Positions 1-9,035 of a DNA stretch of 64,000 nucleotides are shown here, piece after piece; position 1 is the stretch's first letter, and each line of letters begins with the position of its first letter. This DNA comes from Dyadobacter chenwenxiniae (lineage in GTDB: Bacteria > Bacteroidota > Bacteroidia > Cytophagales > Spirosomataceae), in the NCBI RefSeq assembly GCF_022869785.1, contig NZ_CP094997.1, forward strand, positions 5,208,001 to 5,272,000. The letters are read 5' to 3'. The notes beneath the pieces are model-generated. The model ran no database searches, had not been told where the DNA came from, and saw only the letters and a list, made by a program, of their open reading frames with translations. Both the position numbers and the translations under genes were made by a program.

Positions 1-999
1 GCTTGGATCATGTGAGAGCAATATTTTGACAGGAAAATCTTCCGTATGCTGATAAGCTTTTTCCAGGTTTCCGTATTTGGCAAAATTACCTGCGCCCCAG
101 TTTTGAATCCCGATAAGCCCGATTTCTTCGCCATCGACACGGATCGCACGGTTTTCATCCAGCATTAAATTCCAACCCAGCAATTGATGCGCTTTTCTAA
201 GATCTGCCAGGTTGCTGGTTTTGGCTTCAATGCTTGGCCATTGGAAATAATCACCATAATCATGGTTTCCCAACACCGAATGCACGCCCAGCGGCGCTTT
301 TACTTTATTAAAAATGTCAATGTATTCACGCACTTCCAGCGCGCGGTCATTCACAAGGTCACCCGTAAAAAATGCAATATCCGGTTTTTCCTTCATCAAC
401 ATTTCAACACCACCTTTTACAGCGGTTTTGTTAAAAAAACTTCCCGAGTGAATGTCAGACAATTGCGCGATTTTGATCCCGTCAAATGCTTTGGGCAGAT
501 TTTTAAGCGGAATGCGCACGCGGCGAATGCGGTAATCGTGCGCGCCAGAGATTATGCCGTAAGCAAATGTGCCCATAAGCCCGGCGCCCGCAACCATGGC
601 CGTCGTTGCCAAAAATTGAGAACGCGGAATGGTCGTCTCGCCGGTTCCAGGGGAAACTGGTGCTGCGGATGGAAAGAAAAAGCTCGCTATCCATTGGAAA
701 AAACGGCGAATATCGTCTAGGAACAACAGAAAAACAGCCAGCAGCTTGGATAAATAAGGAATCGCAATGAAGGCGACAATGAATGTCCGCGTGGTGCTTT
801 TGAGATAATCAGGCGGAAGAAGCTGCATCATAATGTAAGCTCCTAATGTAAGCGCAGTAAAAACCCAGTAGGCTCCGCTGATCCAGCGTTGTGTCAGTGG
901 CGCTAAATTCCGGATCGCAAAACGTAATCCCTGCCACACATACCAATCAATTGCAAAAAGTATGAATGTTAAAAATATAAAAACGAATGTCCTGTTCAT
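1..999 (-). CDS. Membrane-anchored metallophosphoesterase, cut by the window edge
   Basis: Reading leftwards from an ATG at 999, an open frame of 333 codons runs off the start of the window, so the C-terminus is missing. The first ~110 residues hold about four hydrophobic segments, starting MNRTFVFIFLTFILFAIDW. After a short proline-rich linker comes a calcineurin-like phosphoesterase domain with the metal-binding motifs LSDIHSG, FTGDLVND and LGNHDYG, and LLSHDPS at the very edge. The final GHxH-type motif should lie outside the window. The family hydrolyses phosphoesters using two metal ions; membrane-anchored YkuE-like members have been linked to lipid or envelope substrates, but the substrate here is unknown. 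Confidence 0.85.
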   Translation of the reverse strand, partial: MNRTFVFIFLTFILFAIDWYVWQGLRFAIRNLAPLTQRWISGAYWVFTALTLGAYIMMQLLPPDYLKSTTRTFIVAFIAIPYLSKLLAVFLLFLDDIRRFFQWIASFFFPSAAPVSPGTGETTIPRSQFLATTAMVAGAGLMGTFAYGIISGAHDYRIRRVRIPLKNLPKAFDGIKIAQLSDIHSGSFFNKTAVKGGVEMLMKEKPDIAFFTGDLVNDRALEVREYIDIFNKVKAPLGVHSVLGNHDYGDYFQWPSIEAKTSNLADLRKAHQLLGWNLMLDENRAIRVDGEEIGLIGIQNWGAGNFAKYGNLEKAYQHTEDFPVKILLSHDPS

Positions 1000-1094
1000 T
1001 GGAGGTGATAATGATCCTATTTCTCGTTAACACCGCGCAGAATTTTCTCGTTCGGCAGCATTTAGTAATTTTGAACTACCAAACGAAGAACATT

Positions 1095-1316
1095 ATGCCG
1101 GAATTTGATTTTAAACGTTTTCACATCCGTTCCATGAATGCGGGCTCGGACGAAGAACGGGCACAGATCAACCAGGAATTGAAAGATCTGTATGCTTCTC
1201 TTTCTGAGGAAGAAAAGACGATTTTTAATGAACAGTTGCAGAAATTCCTGGCTAAGGAAGTCAGCAGGATCAAGTCCGACTACGAATCCATCCAGGGACT
1301 TGACCAGCCCAACTAG
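1095..1316 (+). CDS. Small conserved-looking hypothetical protein (73 aa)
   Basis: The frame stays open upstream to 987, but that part overlaps the start of the divergent phosphoesterase. The ATG at 1095 (MPEFDFKRFHIRS) gives a compact acidic, charged, mostly helical protein with a SLSEEEKTIFNEQLQKF segment. There is no signal peptide, membrane segment or cysteine. It sits between the divergent phosphoesterase and the convergent yqgE-like gene. I do not recognise a function. Codon use and an amphipathic heptad-like pattern argue that it is real. Confidence 0.6.
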   Translation: MPEFDFKRFHIRSMNAGSDEERAQINQELKDLYASLSEEEKTIFNEQLQKFLAKEVSRIKSDYESIQGLDQPN

Positions 1317-1327
1317 CCTGGTAATGG

Positions 1328-1888
1328 CTAATTCAGGCGCGGATCGATAGGATAATGGGCTATGGACCGGTACTCGCCGCCCATATTGCGCAGGATCTCG
1401 CGCCAGAAATTTTCAGGTGGTGTCGTGAAAAGGAAATCCGAGTTTGTGCTTGAAACAATCCATGAATCCTGTTTCAATTCCTCTTCCAGCTGGCCGCCGC
1501 TCCATCCCGAATACCCTATAAAGAAGCGGATATCTTCGGGACGAAAGGTGTTTAAGTTCAAAAGCATTTTCACCGCATCAAAATCTCCTCCCCAAAAAAC
1601 ATTTTGCATAATTTCCGTCCCTCCGGTTACCAGGTCGGGGCGCCTGTGGATGAAATGAAGCGTATTTTTTTCAACTGGTCCTCCCAGATGCAGCGCAATG
1701 TCCTGATAAATGGTTTCGTCCAGCACATCTCCCAGGAAGAGATCGGTGATCTGGTTGAGCACAAAGCCGAAGCTGCCCTGCTCGTTGTGTTCGCACATCA
1801 ATATAACGCCTCTTTCAAAATTGGGATCCCCCAGAAACGGTTTAGCAATCAAAAGACTTCCTTTTGAAATTTTCATGGCTGATGGCAT
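1328..1888 (-). CDS. YqgE/AlgH family protein
   Basis: The 186-residue protein has the usual family length and landmarks: the N-terminal KGSLLIAKPFLGDPNFERGV, then EHNEQGSFGFVLNQ, LHLGGPVE and, near the middle, FIGYSGWSGGQLEEEL. The family (UPF0301) is widespread and cytoplasmic. Its biochemical role is not established; the AlgH name comes from an effect on alginate regulation in Pseudomonas. A second ATG at 1876 (MKISKG) matches the usual family N-terminus and may be the true start. The gene runs convergently towards the small gene at 1095-1316, with 11 bases between the stops. Confidence 0.92.
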   Translation of the reverse strand: MPSAMKISKGSLLIAKPFLGDPNFERGVILMCEHNEQGSFGFVLNQITDLFLGDVLDETIYQDIALHLGGPVEKNTLHFIHRRPDLVTGGTEIMQNVFWGGDFDAVKMLLNLNTFRPEDIRFFIGYSGWSGGQLEEELKQDSWIVSSTNSDFLFTTPPENFWREILRNMGGEYRSIAHYPIDPRLN

Positions 1889-2008
1889 AGTGAGTTATGG
1901 CTTAATGATCAAAAACGTAATATATTTAATTTTTAGCAACAAATTTGCGGTACATACCAAAAGGAATTCCCGGTTTAGCTATTTTCGGGCAAATCTAAAA
2001 AGAAAGAC

Positions 2009-2533
2009 ATGCCATATATAAAATCTGTGCGAGGCTTCGATCCCACATTTGGGGAAAATTGCTGGCTCGCCGAAAATGCAACGGTGGTCGGGGATGTAGT
2101 AATGGGCAGCCATTGTACGGTTTGGTTCAATGCGGTGGTTAGGGGCGATGTGAACAGCATTCGCATTGGAGATTATTCCAATATCCAGGATGGTGCTGTA
2201 ATTCACTGTACTTACCAGCGGTTTGCAACCACGATTGGCAGTTATGTGTCCGTTGCGCATAATGCAATTGTGCACGGCTGCACGATCGAAGATCACGTGC
2301 TCATAGGCATGGGCGCCATTGTGATGGACGGGGCTGTGATCGGGACCGGCTCCATTGTAGCGGCTGGCGCCATTGTCACACAGGGAACAAAAGTCCCACC
2401 GGGGACAATTTACGCCGGTAACCCGGCAAAATATCTGAAAGATGTTTCAACTGAGCTGAACGCGGCTATTGACAGAACAGCCAATAATTACATTACTTAT
2501 TCAGGCTGGTTTCGCGAAGAGGAAGGAAAATGA
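2009..2533 (+). CDS. Gamma-carbonic-anhydrase-like hexapeptide-repeat protein
   Basis: This 174-residue protein is a left-handed beta-helix. Hexapeptide repeats run from about residue 20 to 140 (WLAENATVVGDVVMG onward), followed by a C-terminal helix. Three histidines in the contexts VIHCT, VAHNA and IVHGC match the zinc ligands of the gamma-CA-like family (YrdA/PaaY group). These proteins are cytoplasmic trimers; some bind zinc, and carbonic anhydrase activity is shown for only a few. The gene is divergent from yqgE and its stop lies 3 bases from the stop of the dedA-like gene. Confidence 0.93.
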   Translation: MPYIKSVRGFDPTFGENCWLAENATVVGDVVMGSHCTVWFNAVVRGDVNSIRIGDYSNIQDGAVIHCTYQRFATTIGSYVSVAHNAIVHGCTIEDHVLIGMGAIVMDGAVIGTGSIVAAGAIVTQGTKVPPGTIYAGNPAKYLKDVSTELNAAIDRTANNYITYSGWFREEEGK

Positions 2534-2536
2534 GCA

Positions 2537-3166
2537 TCAGCCCATTTCCTTTCTGGCATTGAGATATCCTTTGATCACGGTAAATGTGGTGATCGCAAGG
2601 AAGAAAAGGATAATGTACTGCACATAGTCTACGATCCACGGGAAACGCTCACCGAACAAATAACCGCCGCCCGTTAATGTACCAATCCAGATTGCGCCGC
2701 CTGCAACATTGTTGATCATAAAAGCAGGAAGCGTCATTTTTACGAGGCCAGCCAAAATGGGTGCAAATGTGCGAACGATTGGCAGGAAACGACTGATAAC
2801 CAATGTCCTGCTGCCGTATTTATCAAAATATTTACGCGTGGTCTCAATATGTTTCTTCTTAAAAAAGAAAGAATCCGGCCGGTTCTCGAACATATCACCG
2901 AAATATTTCCCAAAAATATATCCGACCAGCGAGCCTACTACTGCGGCTGCAAATAAACACAACAGCAAAACCCCGATTGGAACATTCAGTATGCCCGTCC
3001 CGCAGAAAACGCCGGCCAGAAAAACCAGGTAATCGCCGGGCAGGAAAAATGCAAAGAACAGGCCGTTTTCAGCAAAAACAATAAACGTAATGACCAGCAG
3101 ACCGCCTGTGCGGATCAACTCTTCGGAATTAAGAATATATTGAAAAAACTCGGTGATTGAATTCAT
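2537..3166 (-). CDS. DedA family membrane protein
   Basis: The 209-residue polytopic inner-membrane protein has the family signatures: FFLPGDYLVFLAG near residues 40-52, FCGTG, a GYIFGKYFGD segment, and SRFLPIVRTFAPILAG in the second half. Reentrant-type hydrophobic hairpins and a basic C-terminus fit the DedA/VTT fold. Family members are thought to be proton-coupled lipid carriers or scramblases, for example undecaprenyl phosphate or phosphatidylethanolamine flippases; the substrate cannot be read here. It lies between the convergent carbonic-anhydrase-like gene and the upstream ABC-F gene on the same strand. Confidence 0.92.
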   Translation of the reverse strand: MNSITEFFQYILNSEELIRTGGLLVITFIVFAENGLFFAFFLPGDYLVFLAGVFCGTGILNVPIGVLLLCLFAAAVVGSLVGYIFGKYFGDMFENRPDSFFFKKKHIETTRKYFDKYGSRTLVISRFLPIVRTFAPILAGLVKMTLPAFMINNVAGGAIWIGTLTGGGYLFGERFPWIVDYVQYIILFFLAITTFTVIKGYLNARKEMG

Positions 3167-3218
3167 AATGCAGATTTAAACGGGCTAATCGGAACAGAGG
3201 ATCGCAATGCTGCCAAAT

Positions 3219-5135
3219 TTAAGCATTTTCGGATAGTTCAAGCCAACGCATCTCCTTGTCTGCCTGACTTTCGGTCAATTCCTCAATCTGCTTCGACCAC
3301 TGAGCAAGTTCTGCGTGTGAACCGCCATCATTCAGTTTTTTAACTAAAACACCCTTCTGTTCTTCCATTTTGGCAATGTCGGCTTCAAGCTGCTCCATTT
3401 CCTTCTGCTCTTTATAGCTCAACTTACGTTTTGGTGTGGCTGGCGCAGCAGGAGTTGCCGCTAAGGGCGTCACTGTTTCCTTAACTGGTTGAATAACGTG
3501 CGTTGTGTTGCTTTTCCCCGCATTACCATTGCTTCCGGAAGCCTTTTTCTCTGCTTCCTGTTCATCCTGATACTCACGGAGCTCGGTATAATTTCCTGGA
3601 AAATCGCTGATCTTACCTTCTCCTTCAAATACAAAAATGTGCTGAACGAGCCTGTCGAGGAAATATCTATCGTGGGAAACGATCACCAGACAGCCAGGAA
3701 AATTCAATAAGAACTCTTCCAGAACATTCAAACTTGCAATGTCGAGATCATTCGTTGGCTCATCGAGGATCAGGAAGTTGGGTTGCTTGATCAATATCAG
3801 AAGCAACTGCAACCTCCGTTTCTCTCCGCCGCTTAGTTTGGAAATAAAATCATATTGTTTGGAAGGCGAAAACAGGAAAGCCTGTAACAAATGCCCAACC
3901 GTAACCGTCTCGCCGGTCCCCAATTGCACCACTTCTGCAACATCCTTTACAATATCAATCACCCGCTGGTTCTCATTGAAAACAAGGTCTGACTGCTTAT
4001 AGTAACCAAACTGAACCGTTTCGCCTTTTACGATCTGACCTTTATCAGGCATTAATTCACCCGTAATCATATTCAGGAGCGTCGACTTGCCCATCCCATT
4101 TTGGCCGACAATGCCAATGCGGTCGCCCTTTCTGAATGTATATTCAAAGTTTTTGATCAACTGCCTCTCTCCAAAACCTTTGCTTACATTTTCCAACTCG
4201 ATGATCTTGCTGCCCAGCCTCGAAGTCCGGACATTCAATTCCATTTGTGTGTCAAACTTCTTCTGGCTTGCCTTTTCCTTCAATTCTTCAAATGCATCGA
4301 CACGATATTTCGCTTTTGTTCCGCGTGCCTTAGGTTGTCGGCGGATCCAGTCGAGCTCCTTACGCATTAAGTTTCGAGCTTTATCAATGCCGGCAGCTTC
4401 CATTTCTTCCCTTTCAGCCTTTTTTTCCAGGAAGTAAGTGTAATTTCCTTTATAAGGATAAGCCGAGCCATGATCCAGTTCGAGCATTTGATTACAAACC
4501 GTGTCGAGGAAATACCGGTCGTGGGTAACTACTAAAAGAGTCGTATTGGACGTATTCAGGTAATTTTCAAGCCATTCAACCGTGTCCAGATCCAAATGGT
4601 TGGTTGGTTCATCCAGGATTAGCAAATCAGGATCTTCCAGCAAAACCTTCGCCATAGCAACCCGCTTGCGCTGGCCTCCTGACAATGTTCCAAAAAGGTT
4701 TTCAGTGTGGTGAATGCCCAGGCGTCCCAGGATTTCTTTGGTCCTGTATTCAAAATCCCAGGCATTAAACTTGTCCATATCTTCCATCACCTCCGAAAGC
4801 TCGTCGTGGTTATCGGTTTCAATGGCATGCTCGTAGCGCTTAACAACTTGTGCGACAGGATTATTGGAAGAAAAAATCACATCAAGGACCGTAAGGCTTT
4901 CATCAAAAGCCGGGCTTTGATCCAGATAACCCACCCGAATGTCTTTGCGAATGCTTACTTCTCCTTCGTCCGCCGGAATTTTACCCGTTAGAATGTTCAG
5001 GAAAGTGGTCTTGCCCGTTCCATTCGTTCCGATGAGCGCAACCTTATCGCCCCTGCTGATTCCAAAATTGATGTTTTTAAAAAGCCATTGATCGCCAAAT
5101 GACTTTGCTATATTTTCTGCTGAAAGGTAATTCAT
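3219..5135 (-). CDS. ABC-F family ATPase, Uup-like
   Basis: The 638-residue soluble protein has two ABC domains and no membrane segment. Domain 1 has Walker A GTNGTGKT (36-43), signature LSGGQRKR (151-158) and Walker B LLILDEPTNHLD (171-182). Domain 2 has GQNGMGKST (344-352), LSGGEKRR (434-441) and FLILDEPTNDLD (454-465). The charged interdomain linker (about 235-300) is the P-site tRNA interaction motif of ABC-F factors. A low-complexity Ala/Thr/Pro spacer and a C-terminal coiled coil (about 570-638) resemble the Uup DNA-binding end. The family acts on ribosomes, relieving stalled translation or giving antibiotic resistance. The length and C-terminal extension favour the Uup/EttA-like housekeeping type, which I infer rather than prove. 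Confidence 0.93.
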   Translation of the reverse strand: MNYLSAENIAKSFGDQWLFKNINFGISRGDKVALIGTNGTGKTTFLNILTGKIPADEGEVSIRKDIRVGYLDQSPAFDESLTVLDVIFSSNNPVAQVVKRYEHAIETDNHDELSEVMEDMDKFNAWDFEYRTKEILGRLGIHHTENLFGTLSGGQRKRVAMAKVLLEDPDLLILDEPTNHLDLDTVEWLENYLNTSNTTLLVVTHDRYFLDTVCNQMLELDHGSAYPYKGNYTYFLEKKAEREEMEAAGIDKARNLMRKELDWIRRQPKARGTKAKYRVDAFEELKEKASQKKFDTQMELNVRTSRLGSKIIELENVSKGFGERQLIKNFEYTFRKGDRIGIVGQNGMGKSTLLNMITGELMPDKGQIVKGETVQFGYYKQSDLVFNENQRVIDIVKDVAEVVQLGTGETVTVGHLLQAFLFSPSKQYDFISKLSGGEKRRLQLLLILIKQPNFLILDEPTNDLDIASLNVLEEFLLNFPGCLVIVSHDRYFLDRLVQHIFVFEGEGKISDFPGNYTELREYQDEQEAEKKASGSNGNAGKSNTTHVIQPVKETVTPLAATPAAPATPKRKLSYKEQKEMEQLEADIAKMEEQKGVLVKKLNDGGSHAELAQWSKQIEELTESQADKEMRWLELSENA

Positions 5136-5273
5136 GATCCAAAGTAAAATTCAATTCCTACAAAGGTAGGACAGATCTCAAACAACAAAGAAAAAATTCG
5201 TTTTGAAAGGGTAAATAGCATAATATTGCCCTTTATATTTAGTTATATGGTTCCATAGAACACATTTTAAATC

Positions 5274-6260
5274 ATGTCCAAGCAATTTTTATTCCTATTC
5301 TCAACCGTTTTCATTTGTTTTAACGCAGTAGCACAAGACGCAAATTTTAAGAATTACACCCAAAAAATAGGAGGTAGCCCGCAAGTCTACGACATGGTCG
5401 CGATTCCCGGCGGCGAGTTCTTAATGGGAAGCCCGGATTCCGAAAAAGGTCGCAGACCGGATGAAGGCCCTCAGCACAAAGTAAAAATCGAGCCCTTCTG
5501 GATGGGCAAAACAGAAGTAGTTTGGGACATTTACGATCTCTATGCCTTCAAAAACATGGAAAAGGAAATGGCAGCACGCCACCCGGATCCTGACAAAAGC
5601 GTTCAGAAAACCGACGCAAGCACCCGCCCCAGCCCTCCCTATGTAGATATGTCGTTTGGTATGGGAAGATCCGGTTACCCGGCAATCAACATGACGCAGT
5701 ATGCAGCGATTCATTTTTGCAAATGGCTTTATGAGAAAACAGGTATTTTTTACAGATTACCAACTGAGGCTGAGTGGGAATACGCTTGCCGGGCAGGGTC
5801 AAAAACCGCCTACTCATTTGGAGCTGACGAATCTAAACTGGATGAATACGCGTGGCATCGCAAAAATAGCGACGCCGCTTATAAAAAGATCGGTTTGAAA
5901 AAGCCAAATGCTTTCGGATTGCACGATATGCACGGAAATGTGATGGAATGGACATTGGATCAATACATTCCGGATTATTATGCCAAACAACCTGCGGGAG
6001 AAAAATATGCGCCGGTTACGGAGCTTTATCCAACAGCGGTACGTGGCGGTTCATGGGATGACGAGCCTGCCGACTTGCGCAGCGCAGCACGGACAGCGTC
6101 AAAAGCCGAATGGAAGATCCTGGATCCGCAGCTTCCTAAAAGCGAATGGTGGATGACAAGTGCATCGTTTGTTGGTTTCAGAGTGGTCAGACCGGTGAAA
6201 CAACCTTCTCAGGAGGAAATTAATGCTTATTACAGCCCAAAATTGATTGAAGATTATTGA
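5274..6260 (+). CDS. SUMF1/formylglycine-generating-enzyme-like secreted protein
   Basis: A signal peptide (MSKQFLFLFSTVFICFNAVA, cut before QDANF) leads into an FGE-sulfatase domain of the usual size. Landmarks are IPGGEFLMGS near residue 45, RLPTEAEWEYACRAG near 160, FGLHDMHGNVMEW near 215, AVRGGSWDDEPADLRSAAR near 260 and GFRVVRPV near 295. In true formylglycine-generating enzymes two copper-binding cysteines follow the RGGS motif; here the matching stretch has none, so it probably does not make formylglycine. Many Bacteroidota homologues are non-catalytic or of unknown activity. The next gene, a Tat-exported oxidoreductase, starts 30 bases downstream on the same strand, suggesting one transcript. 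Confidence 0.88.
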   Translation: MSKQFLFLFSTVFICFNAVAQDANFKNYTQKIGGSPQVYDMVAIPGGEFLMGSPDSEKGRRPDEGPQHKVKIEPFWMGKTEVVWDIYDLYAFKNMEKEMAARHPDPDKSVQKTDASTRPSPPYVDMSFGMGRSGYPAINMTQYAAIHFCKWLYEKTGIFYRLPTEAEWEYACRAGSKTAYSFGADESKLDEYAWHRKNSDAAYKKIGLKKPNAFGLHDMHGNVMEWTLDQYIPDYYAKQPAGEKYAPVTELYPTAVRGGSWDDEPADLRSAARTASKAEWKILDPQLPKSEWWMTSASFVGFRVVRPVKQPSQEEINAYYSPKLIEDY

Positions 6261-6290
6261 GATCATATTTAAACTCTTAACATAAAGGTA

Positions 6291-7634
6291 ATGGAACAAA
6301 ATAGACGTGATTTTCTAAAAGCATCGGGCTTGTTTGCTGGCGGTGCAATGCTGAATCCGGTCCGCGGATACGGCTTTAACAGTGCGGTGGACGAGACGAT
6401 TAAAGTCGCTCTTATTGGTTGTGGCGGAAGAGGAACAGGTGCTGCCGCGCAGGCGTTGAGCACTACGCAGAATGTGCAGATCGTTGCGATGGCGGATGCT
6501 TTTAAAGACCGTCTGGATGAATCATACAAAAACCTGACTGCCAAGAAATACAAGAATGCGGCAGGAACGGTGGTAGACACGAAACTGAAAGTGGATGTGC
6601 CTGAGGACCGCAAGTTCGTAGGATTTGATGCATTCAAAAAAGCCATCGCTTTGAAAGACGTGGATGTTGTGATCCTGGCAACACCTCCGGGCTTCCGTCC
6701 TTCGCATTTTGAAGAGGCCGTGAAAAATAACAAGCATATTTTCATGGAAAAACCGGTTGCTACGGATGCGCCGGGGATTCGTAAAGTGCTTGAAGTAGCC
6801 GAAGAAGCTAAGAAAAAGAAGCTTAATGTTGTTGTAGGTCTGCAACGCCATTATCAGGCTAATTACCTGGCTGCCATCAAGCGCATTCATGATGGAGCAA
6901 TTGGCGATATAGTAGGCGGACAAGTTTACTGGGTTGGTAGCAGCCCCTGGATGAAAGAGCGCCAGCCAAACCAGACTGAAATGGAATATCAAATGAGAAA
7001 CTGGTATTATTTCAACTGGCTTTGCGGTGACCACATTTCAGAGCAGCACGTGCACAACATTGACGTGGCTAACTGGGTGAAAAAAGGTTATCCTGTTTCA
7101 ATTCAGGGAACCGGCGGTCGCACAGTTCGTACTGGAAAGGCTTATGGAGAGATTTTCGATCACCATACATTGGATCTTGTTTACGCTGACGGAACCACTA
7201 TTTCAAGCCAATGCCGCCAGTTTGAAGGCACCTGGAATAAAGTGGATGAGGCTTTTGTAGGAACAAAAGGACGCATTGATAGCTTTGATGGCAAGAAAAC
7301 CATATTGAAAGACTACAAAGGCGGCGTAATTTACCAGCACGACGATAAAGGTGATAAAAACCCATATCAGGTTGAACACGACGAACTGTTTGCTGCTATC
7401 GCGAAAGGCGAGTACAAATTCGCTGATGCTGAAAACGGTGCAAAAAGCACAATGACAGCCATTATGGGTCGTATGGCCACATATTCAGGCAAGATGATTA
7501 AATGGGATGAGGCGTTCAATTCAGATATCAATCTGTTCCCGGACAAATTGGCCTGGGATGCTTCTCCAAAAATCCTTCCAGGTCCAGACGGACTTTATCC
7601 GGTTGCGGTTCCTGGTAAGACACAGGTTATTTAA
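6291..7634 (+). CDS. Tat-exported Gfo/Idh/MocA family oxidoreductase
   Basis: The 447-residue protein opens with a twin-arginine signal, RRDFLKASGLFAGGAML, so it is predicted to reach the periplasm already folded with its cofactor. A Rossmann NAD(P)-binding domain follows (VALIGCGGRGTG near residue 40; MEKPVATDAPG near 150, with the EKP signature). The C-terminal alpha/beta domain carries the GDHISEQHVHNIDVANW stretch. The family oxidises or reduces sugars and related polyols. Exported members are common in Bacteroidota glycan-use gene sets and include retaining glycosidases and sugar dehydrogenases; the substrate is not visible. It follows the SUMF1-like gene and ends at a clear terminator. 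Confidence 0.92.
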   Translation: MEQNRRDFLKASGLFAGGAMLNPVRGYGFNSAVDETIKVALIGCGGRGTGAAAQALSTTQNVQIVAMADAFKDRLDESYKNLTAKKYKNAAGTVVDTKLKVDVPEDRKFVGFDAFKKAIALKDVDVVILATPPGFRPSHFEEAVKNNKHIFMEKPVATDAPGIRKVLEVAEEAKKKKLNVVVGLQRHYQANYLAAIKRIHDGAIGDIVGGQVYWVGSSPWMKERQPNQTEMEYQMRNWYYFNWLCGDHISEQHVHNIDVANWVKKGYPVSIQGTGGRTVRTGKAYGEIFDHHTLDLVYADGTTISSQCRQFEGTWNKVDEAFVGTKGRIDSFDGKKTILKDYKGGVIYQHDDKGDKNPYQVEHDELFAAIAKGEYKFADAENGAKSTMTAIMGRMATYSGKMIKWDEAFNSDINLFPDKLAWDASPKILPGPDGLYPVAVPGKTQVI

Positions 7635-7648
7635 TTGAAAATGCAGTA

Positions 7649-7675
7649 AAAAAGGGCTCCTGGGAGCCCTTTTTT
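7649..7675 (+). terminator. Rho-independent terminator after the oxidoreductase gene
   Basis: The arms AAAGGGCTCC and GGAGCCCTTT form a 10-bp stem closely followed by a run of T. It lies 15 bases after the stop at 7634. Confidence 0.85.
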
Positions 7676-7714
7676 GTTTGTAAGTTGTAAGAGAATTTCT
7701 AAATTGGAGTAGGA

Positions 7715-7954
7715 ATGTCCATTCGATGGAATTCTATTGTTGAACCAACGATATCGTCAGTGAAACTTAGCCTGAGAAACGCTGTACTCATTCTGTTAAC
7801 CGGCATGCTCCTGCTCGCGGTCGGTGCCTCACTTAGATCAGATCAACCCAAATTCAGCAATCCCATTATCCTCACCGCACTGGCCATTGAATTCCTGGGA
7901 ACAATTTGGCTCGTTTTAAGCCTGAATCAAAGGCGCAAACGCAATAAGATCTAG
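7715..7954 (+). CDS. Small membrane protein of unknown function (79 aa)
   Basis: After a polar N-terminus (MSIRWNSIVEPTISS) there are two hydrophobic segments, about residues 22-40 (AVLILLTGMLLLAVGAS) and 50-68 (IILTALAIEFLGTIWLVLSL), ending in a basic tail RRKRNKI. It would be a two-helix inner-membrane hairpin with its C-terminus inside. I recognise no family. Its stop shares the bases CTAG with the stop of the convergent aroC gene at 7951-7954. Confidence 0.5.
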   Translation: MSIRWNSIVEPTISSVKLSLRNAVLILLTGMLLLAVGASLRSDQPKFSNPIILTALAIEFLGTIWLVLSLNQRRKRNKI

Positions 7955-9030
7955 ACTTTGCTGGAACGGTTTCGAAGGTAAAAATCGGCTAAAACCAATG
8001 CTGCCATCGCTTCCACAATAGGAACGGCGCGTGGGACCACACAAGGGTCGTGACGGCCTTTACCCTGAACAATAGCAACGTCCCCATGCTGATCAATGCT
8101 TTCCTGATCTTGCATAATGGTTGCCACCGGCTTAAATGCTACGCGGAAATAAATGTCTTCGCCATTGGAGATGCCACCCTGAACTCCACCGGAATGGTTT
8201 GTGCGCGTATGCACTCTTTCTTCATCATCTATATAAAAAGCATCATTATGCTGCGAGCCGAGCAATGTTACGCCTTCAAAACCGCTTCCGTACTCGAACC
8301 CTTTCACCGCGTTAATGCTTAACATCGCTTTTCCCATCTCTGCGTGCAGTTTGTCAAACACGGGCTCGCCCCACCCGGCCGGAACGCCTGTAATCACGCA
8401 ATTCACAACGCCTCCGACTGAATCGCCCCGCTTTCTGACCGAATCAATATAATCGAACATTTGCTGCGCCATTTCAGGATCAGGACAACGCACAGCATTG
8501 CTTTCTGTTAATGTCAAATCGAGCTCCTGATAAGATTTTTCCAGCTTTAATATTCCAACCTGTGAAACATAAGACTGAATGTTCACACCCAGATCAGCCA
8601 GAAGCAGTTTCGCCAGCGCGCCAGCTGCAACCCTTGCGGCCGTTTCTCTTGCTGAACTTCTGCCCCCTCCCCTGTAATCCCGCACGCCATATTTCACCTG
8701 ATAGGTGTAATCTGCGTGAGAAGGACGGAATTGGGCAGCAATGTGTGAATAATCCTTGCTGCGCTGATCTTCATTTCTAATAATTAACGCAATAGGTGTT
8801 CCGGTTGTTTTGCCTTCAAAAACTCCTGAAAGCACTTCAAATTCGTCCGCCTCTTTACGTTGTGTCGTAATTCTTGATTGGCCTGGCTTTCGCCTCGTCA
8901 GTTCACTTTGAATAAAATCGGAATCGAAATTTACGCCCGCAGGGCATCCTTCTATAATGACACCGATTCCGGCACCATGCGATTCGCCGAACGTGGCTAT
9001 TTTGAAAATCTTACCGTATGTACTTCCCAT
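7951..9030 (-). CDS. aroC: Chorismate synthase
   Basis: This enzyme makes chorismate from 5-enolpyruvylshikimate-3-phosphate in the last common step of aromatic amino-acid synthesis, using reduced FMN. I chose the ATG at 9030 because the family N-terminus MGSTYGKIFKIATFGESHG begins there; an upstream in-frame start at 9054 would overlap the preceding gene. Other landmarks are DYRGGGRSSARETAARVAAG (about residues 120-140), SVGGVVNCVITGVPAGWGEP and the C-terminal GRHDPCVVPRAVPIVEAMA. The length of about 359 residues is normal. The upstream BatD-like gene stops 5 bases before this start, so the two are probably co-transcribed. Confidence 0.97.
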   Translation of the reverse strand: MGSTYGKIFKIATFGESHGAGIGVIIEGCPAGVNFDSDFIQSELTRRKPGQSRITTQRKEADEFEVLSGVFEGKTTGTPIALIIRNEDQRSKDYSHIAAQFRPSHADYTYQVKYGVRDYRGGGRSSARETAARVAAGALAKLLLADLGVNIQSYVSQVGILKLEKSYQELDLTLTESNAVRCPDPEMAQQMFDYIDSVRKRGDSVGGVVNCVITGVPAGWGEPVFDKLHAEMGKAMLSINAVKGFEYGSGFEGVTLLGSQHNDAFYIDDEERVHTRTNHSGGVQGGISNGEDIYFRVAFKPVATIMQDQESIDQHGDVAIVQGKGRHDPCVVPRAVPIVEAMAALVLADFYLRNRSSKV

Positions 9031-9035
9031 TAATT

